From NCBI GenBank assembly GCA_964615375.1, contig CAZTOW010000034.1, forward strand, positions 41,483 through 105,482: a stretch of DNA of 64,000 bases. Direction: 5' to 3'. Shown piece after piece: positions 62,801-64,000 of this stretch (the stretch's first letter is position 1; every line of letters begins with the position of its first letter). The notes under the pieces were generated by a model. The model was not told where the DNA came from. It did no database searches and saw nothing but the letters and a program-made list of their open reading frames with translations. The stretch is from CAZKWG01 sp964615375. GTDB lineage: Bacteria > Myxococcota_A > UBA796 > CAZKWG01. The position numbers and the translations under genes were made by a program.

Positions 62801-63139
62801 GCCCACACGGAGGGCTCGGCGACGCTGAATTTCACCGTCGGCGCCGCGCGGAAGCCCGCGTTCACCGAAGGCCGCACGGTCACGCTCTCTCGAGTCTTCG
62901 TCCTCGCCCCCGGGCTCGCGTCCGGGCGCGCGGCGACGCTCACCCACTCCGGCACGGCGACAACTGGGTCTCTGAACTTCGCGAGCTGGACGCAGAGCGG
63001 CACGACGCTGCAGATCGCGGACTGCGCCGCCCCCAGCAGCGCCTGGCCCGACACCGTGAGCGTGGCGCTCACCACCTCCGGCGTCACCTGGGAAGAAGCC
63101 AGCGACGGCGTCCTCGTCCTCGTCTACACGGTGTCCTGA
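53816..63139 (+). CDS. Tc toxin subunit A (TcdA/TcaAB-like)
   Basis: A 3107-residue pore-forming translocation subunit. Residues 1-240 carry two CNA-B/transthyretin-like domains, not present in classical TcdA. The VRP1-type region has the hallmark SLFGETDSCGCDPCLSVHSPAAYLVDLLDWV (about 631-660). The long middle is the helical shell plus neuraminidase-like and receptor-binding domains. About 2570-2645 is the hydrophobic pore segment (ALTPLPIGFTGLKGIFGLLP...). The end has the TcB-binding domain with ELTKHVSLSSLDPL and LFDLDCPGHYFRRLSAVTLSL (about 2784-2835). The gene is followed by TcB with a one-base overlap (TGATG). Assigned by motifs; length is normal to large. Confidence 0.93.
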   Translation: MSSQQKTYVRGIVVVENGGAPQEGVTVEVVLGSGRRSTSLGRAVTNAKGRFELQLSEGPLSRRSGPLRFAVSRERRPVELAHGSPVVLDLKRLSKDVVLCVRPGERCPLPTEIELQPSELSNRYVFGVVQHEDGTRLEGLQVKIFLVTLNGAVAITTTAITDAEGAYQINDDALASGVNVIVRAYADENEDEVYETLVGSSRMSLQIDPNPRIDVLVRAEDYAGPSEYQRIGGVIEQARADVASPPAVVALTHAQVMYIAARYNVSASKVTDYVFAHRMAGETGMADYKEQIYALFQAGWPRSISQFLSSSRAAARTAVFGASRRNVISSGAFDVVDDFLQAWVDELVRRALDPESAASMGSVLTAAGLSGAESELLLGLWLAHTGKTSAFWDAIEAHVTLGAKAADIQAALSLSLVVASHAPMVGRILELVTDISEIASWSSDDWSDRIADTWSGDPVGVPEGMTEATYITHIQEKIEEAFPSASSRREALADTDPELADLRTYLTANSGFSFGGAAATGSSDEARMARKFQRMYRVAPSAGRYTAMKALAADFSSARDIDRMGRARFVQSYTSSLGSADAALEVYQRARALSSMAAVAYTMLHPNLYGPTYAAQIAREEPSDLPNYESLFGETDSCGCDPCLSVHSPAAYLVDLLDWVDERGGWAEPEELEPEASPAPSARKLNVRRRDLGQLALTCENTWRVLPYVDLVNEVLEVAVASHVHAEDDPPWTPTYATETSLQDAELLVTPEHVLSEAYDALGEGQYGHRMPFHLWNALSRTFLDHLGAPRWRMLRVFQHNNIGSGEETGITDGMIAAEELRLSATDLSLITEASPDDVELESTPLSVPRRWGVETLAEVAVVKTLMRRAGITWEELLEILHTTTANPEVGEGRTLYLVYGDPCDLDQITLSTDSEVATTPGDEEFRRLSRFIRLWRAHGGSPLEAHRTLSSLGLSDAEDADAALMTQLGGLVRLERVSGMERRLLRVLWSDLDTFEDREAAKTPQRSLYATLFLDPTTFPEAATSSESWLFTLTAGGEPNTSDALSEHLGKLAAALRCEVGAVEDAIAWAYPSTTATEVITLASLSRVVRRVLLARAARCTVGQMEALIALSGLDPLAWESAGSPDLEGVADLLEQVGELRASLGLDLVLWLSTHRAASVARVAPSDEALREQLGVLRDHLRSVAGDYDCSDEVADDATGARFQAALMAALGLEGTAPEWTGTLLELVIGDWISDPDPDLATEQAERWTWITTPASTGDVALADWLDLRDLRAQLIGTGGEAPPLTDAAARCTYALRLLTWGVYRAVRRAALRSAVLEKLGAALGRSQTSVTRLCTLDLSALFAGYAGSNPSLAELFLTRSFLAFEDMEDADRTADLYESGDTLATPIDDVLALLPRLVKMARLLSGLGLDAEEEGWWFGEEGATSAESFGLVDLTGFSLTEDDEDASTRFAGILAAIRLFRQRSRLPGNEPGFASLLGLIGAEDSAPSGTQVSLFLAGLAERCDWREADLQALASAFGYDDGEPALTDPLELERLLDAAELCRRLGLDAATLLGELQRSPVSTLAFDAREDEARAVMGAARARTPDTDAWLAAAKPLRNQVREAQRAALVGYLIDHPDMAFQDEDDLYEYYLMDVQMSPCMLTSRIVQATLSVQQYVQRNLLGLPHPTETEVVESEEVPVIEDALSLTDDDREEWEWMKNYRVWEAARKVFLYPENWIEPELRDDKTPLFETLESDLAQGELDEDRVDEAAIGYLERLREVHNLAVLGYTWQQDESDGELTEALHVIARTRGAPRVYYYRRWEDQATWTPWRKIDCGMEGDHILPVMYNRRLLVFWLSFEEVGDTSDESGSQWYELRLSWSEHRDGAWTPRRVSDPAVSLQMTESPHDVQGQYNLHSELSDNKLLVHVVNRTDAHTLLCFAMDPCTLELSSEPEEGEFEDQRPLTLVPYMQGYVSSVYNHTSALSMPASDLSSTGTLGDTVADYTLLEEPPSDFRVIVSRQVENFSCQTPFFYEDATRNLFVRYVPASDAGLAGSMQAGGFSLSSFGNFLATEAETSLPSDAIGDDAEYDYALDVHDEAAAMVKRAYLAFEAYTGNPVATSGGLFRFEPFYHPYVCTFTTEVRRNGIFGLLAPAEEGSTAELARQQIEDSAWFSTYEPTVHVDPDYPIDEVDFSEGGAYAQYNWELFLHLPMYLGKRLSADQRFQEAMDWYHTVFDPRSQNTDYDTPARYWKIKPFLETIGPSVTDWASFTGADGDENQLAEFEAQVAAWREDPFNPHLLARLRHGTYQKAVFMAYLDNLIAWGDHLFRLDTMESVGEATQLYVLASQLLGERPVTLAAETKPTPKSYDDVRGELDAFSNVLVEVENTLPTPSGSGFRRFGAPTPSVGRTAYFCVPPNARLLAWWDTVADRLFKIRHCLNIEGVARSLSLFAPPIDPALLVRARAAGLDLQTALSASGDSLPNHRYSVLSARASTLAGTVRALGGALQGALERRDAEALALLRSEHELALMDAVGGIKEQAVAEAEANLDAAKKSLKLAEARWEHYDGLLSRELIGQEKAQRALAISALALTPLPIGFTGLKGIFGLLPQLIVGLGAGTEFGGEQAAKKAEAAAQGLSTLIGSLNSASGLAGLGASFARRQEDWKFQRKLAKKEQNQINQQILAAEIRLDMARRDLSNHKLQRSQSVEVDQWMRGKFTSKELYDWMVSQVSGLYFASYTLALDLARQAERAFRHELGLSASSFVAAGHWDSLKKGLLAGERLSHELERLDAAYLAQDTREYELTKHVSLSSLDPLSLALLRETGECWVDLPESLFDLDCPGHYFRRLSAVTLSLACLSGPQANVHVELTLYSSRMRREPDASADLVEDSAVGVTRIVTSTARDDGGLFQLDLRDPRYLPFERRGAASTWRVRLCNPDWPQLDRDSITDLTLHLRYTAREGGEDFRSDVLAGLGGALAIVGGQGVGTSVPGEETRNGLFVALSAVRDDPDAWHLAHTEGSATLNFTVGAARKPAFTEGRTVTLSRVFVLAPGLASGRAATLTHSGTATTGSLNFASWTQSGTTLQIADCAAPSSAWPDTVSVALTTSGVTWEEASDGVLVLVYTVS

Positions 63140-64000
63140 TGTCCAAGCCCAGCCCCCGCGCCACGCCCTCCGAACCCAACCGTCCCGGCACCACCAGCCG
63201 GAACCCCACCGGCGACCGCCCCGCCGACGGGAGCCTGCCCAAGGACTTCCGCGTCTCTGCACCCGCGGTCTCGCTGCCCAAGGGCGGCGGGGCGATCGCG
63301 GGGATGGGGGAGAAGTTCGCGGCCAACCCGGTGACGGGCTCGGCCTCGCTGTCCATCCCGCTGCCGGTGACACAGGCACGCGGCGGGGCGGGGCCTGCGT
63401 TGGCGTTGAGCTACGACTCGGGGGCAGGGAACGGTCCCTTCGGGCTGGGCTGGCGGCTGTCGTTGCCGAGCGTGCGGCGCAAGACGGACCGGGGCTTGCC
63501 GCGGTATCGGGATGCGGGGGAAGAGGCCGATGTTTATGTGATCTCGGACGCCGAGGACCTGGTGCCCATGCTCGCCGAGAGCGGCGGCGTGTGGTCCGCG
63601 GTGGAGCGTGCCGAGACGCTCGACAGCGTGGCCTACACGGTGTCGCGCTATCGTCCTCGGGTGGAGGGCGGTTTCGCCGTGATCGAGCGCTGGCGGCGAG
63701 ACAGCGACGGTCGGATCCACTGGCGCAGCGTCGCGCGGGACAACACACGGCGTGTCTATGGATTCTCCGATTCGGCACGGCTGGTTGATCCCGATGACGA
63801 GACGCACTGCTTCGAGTGGCTGTTGGAGGAGGAGCAGGACGAGCGGGGGAATGTGACGTCCTACCAGTACGTCTCCGAGGATCGCGCAGGGGTGGATCCA
63901 CACCCTGCGGAGGACCGGCGGGGGAGCGCCGGCAACGGGGTCGCCTACCGCTACCTGAAGCGGGTCAGCTACGCCAACACGGACCCCTTCCAGAACCCGG
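63139..64000 (+). CDS. Tc toxin subunit B (SpvB/TcaC-like), 5' part only
   Basis: ATG 63139 overlaps the TcA stop by one base. The frame stays open to the end of the window, giving 287 codons. A Pro-rich start leads to the classical SpvB N-terminus: SLPKGGGAIAGMGEKFAANPVTGSASLSIPLPVT, GPALALSYDSGAGNGPFGLGWRLSLPSVRRKTDRGLPRY, then ERWRRDSDGRIHWRSV and DERGNVTSYQYV. The TcB subunit forms with TcC the cocoon that encloses the toxic C-terminal enzyme. The remaining TcB and TcC parts lie past base 64000. Confidence 0.95.
   Translation, partial: MSKPSPRATPSEPNRPGTTSRNPTGDRPADGSLPKDFRVSAPAVSLPKGGGAIAGMGEKFAANPVTGSASLSIPLPVTQARGGAGPALALSYDSGAGNGPFGLGWRLSLPSVRRKTDRGLPRYRDAGEEADVYVISDAEDLVPMLAESGGVWSAVERAETLDSVAYTVSRYRPRVEGGFAVIERWRRDSDGRIHWRSVARDNTRRVYGFSDSARLVDPDDETHCFEWLLEEEQDERGNVTSYQYVSEDRAGVDPHPAEDRRGSAGNGVAYRYLKRVSYANTDPFQNP

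Overview
The window is very GC-rich (about 70 %) and densely coded on both strands, with many 1-4 bp gene overlaps. It looks like a chromosomal segment of a myxobacterium or close relative (Myxococcota). The evidence is the joint presence of a ParA-ParB-bactofilin operon, a Hanks-type Ser/Thr kinase with a C-terminal membrane anchor, many TPR proteins, lipoproteins with hexanucleotide-encoded Asp-Thr or Gly-Glu linkers, MopE-type and FG-GAP repeats, a matrixin with a MYXO-CTERM-like tail, and a multihaem lipoprotein of the CX4CH/CXXCH type. No tRNA, rRNA, CRISPR array or insertion sequence was recognised. The genus cannot be told from the sequence alone.

Layout. 1-5.1 kb: end of a TPR protein, a secreted esterase, a lipoprotein, aat (N-end-rule aminoacyl transferase) and a divergent coiled-coil protein. 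5.1-12.8 kb: a tightly overlapping four-gene minus-strand operon with a KGGVGR-variant MinD/ParA-like ATPase, a large AAA/STAND-like ATPase and two unrecognised small proteins; this is the best candidate for an undescribed conflict or signalling system. 13.0-15.6 kb: parA-parB-bactofilin-uridine kinase. 15.7-20.4 kb: FG-GAP/MopE lipoprotein, Ser/Thr kinase and exported partner. 20.5-23.7 kb: TPR protein, NDH-2, Dabb-domain protein and 2Fe-2S ferredoxin. 23.7-26.1 kb: CHAP/NlpC-like secreted protein, then an MNIO (DUF692) enzyme with its overlapping partner. 26.3-30.1 kb: GT-C-like membrane protein, SinR/Cas2-like small protein, lipoprotein, fatty-acid hydroxylase. 30.1-38.7 kb: envelope genes (lipoprotein, predicted barrel and matrixin operon; multihaem lipoprotein; bifunctional PBP1). 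38.8-49.6 kb: lipase-like possible effector, Gly-Glu lipoprotein, coiled-coil and TPR proteins, amylase lipoprotein, SMI1-TPR-HEAT protein. 49.7-51.4 kb: caspase-SUMF fusion.

51.8-64.0 kb is a Tc (ABC) insecticidal-type toxin locus. Three small genes, two of which look like phage tail-fibre or decoration proteins, lead in one overlapping run into a 3107-residue TcA subunit and then a TcB (SpvB-type) gene that runs off the window end. The TcC part must lie beyond base 64000.

Regulatory structure. An imperfect palindrome TTGNCATGNCAA occurs three times, each time in an intergenic region (12.9, 24.4 and 46.6 kb). A perfect 10-bp inverted repeat GTGACAAAAA/TTTTTGTCAC sits between the MNIO genes and the GT-C gene, with related TTGTCAC repeats on the other side of the MNIO pair. 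A 350-bp non-coding stretch near 41 kb holds an 18-bp minisatellite followed by three strong hairpins. All functions are inferred from motifs read by eye; no database search was run.
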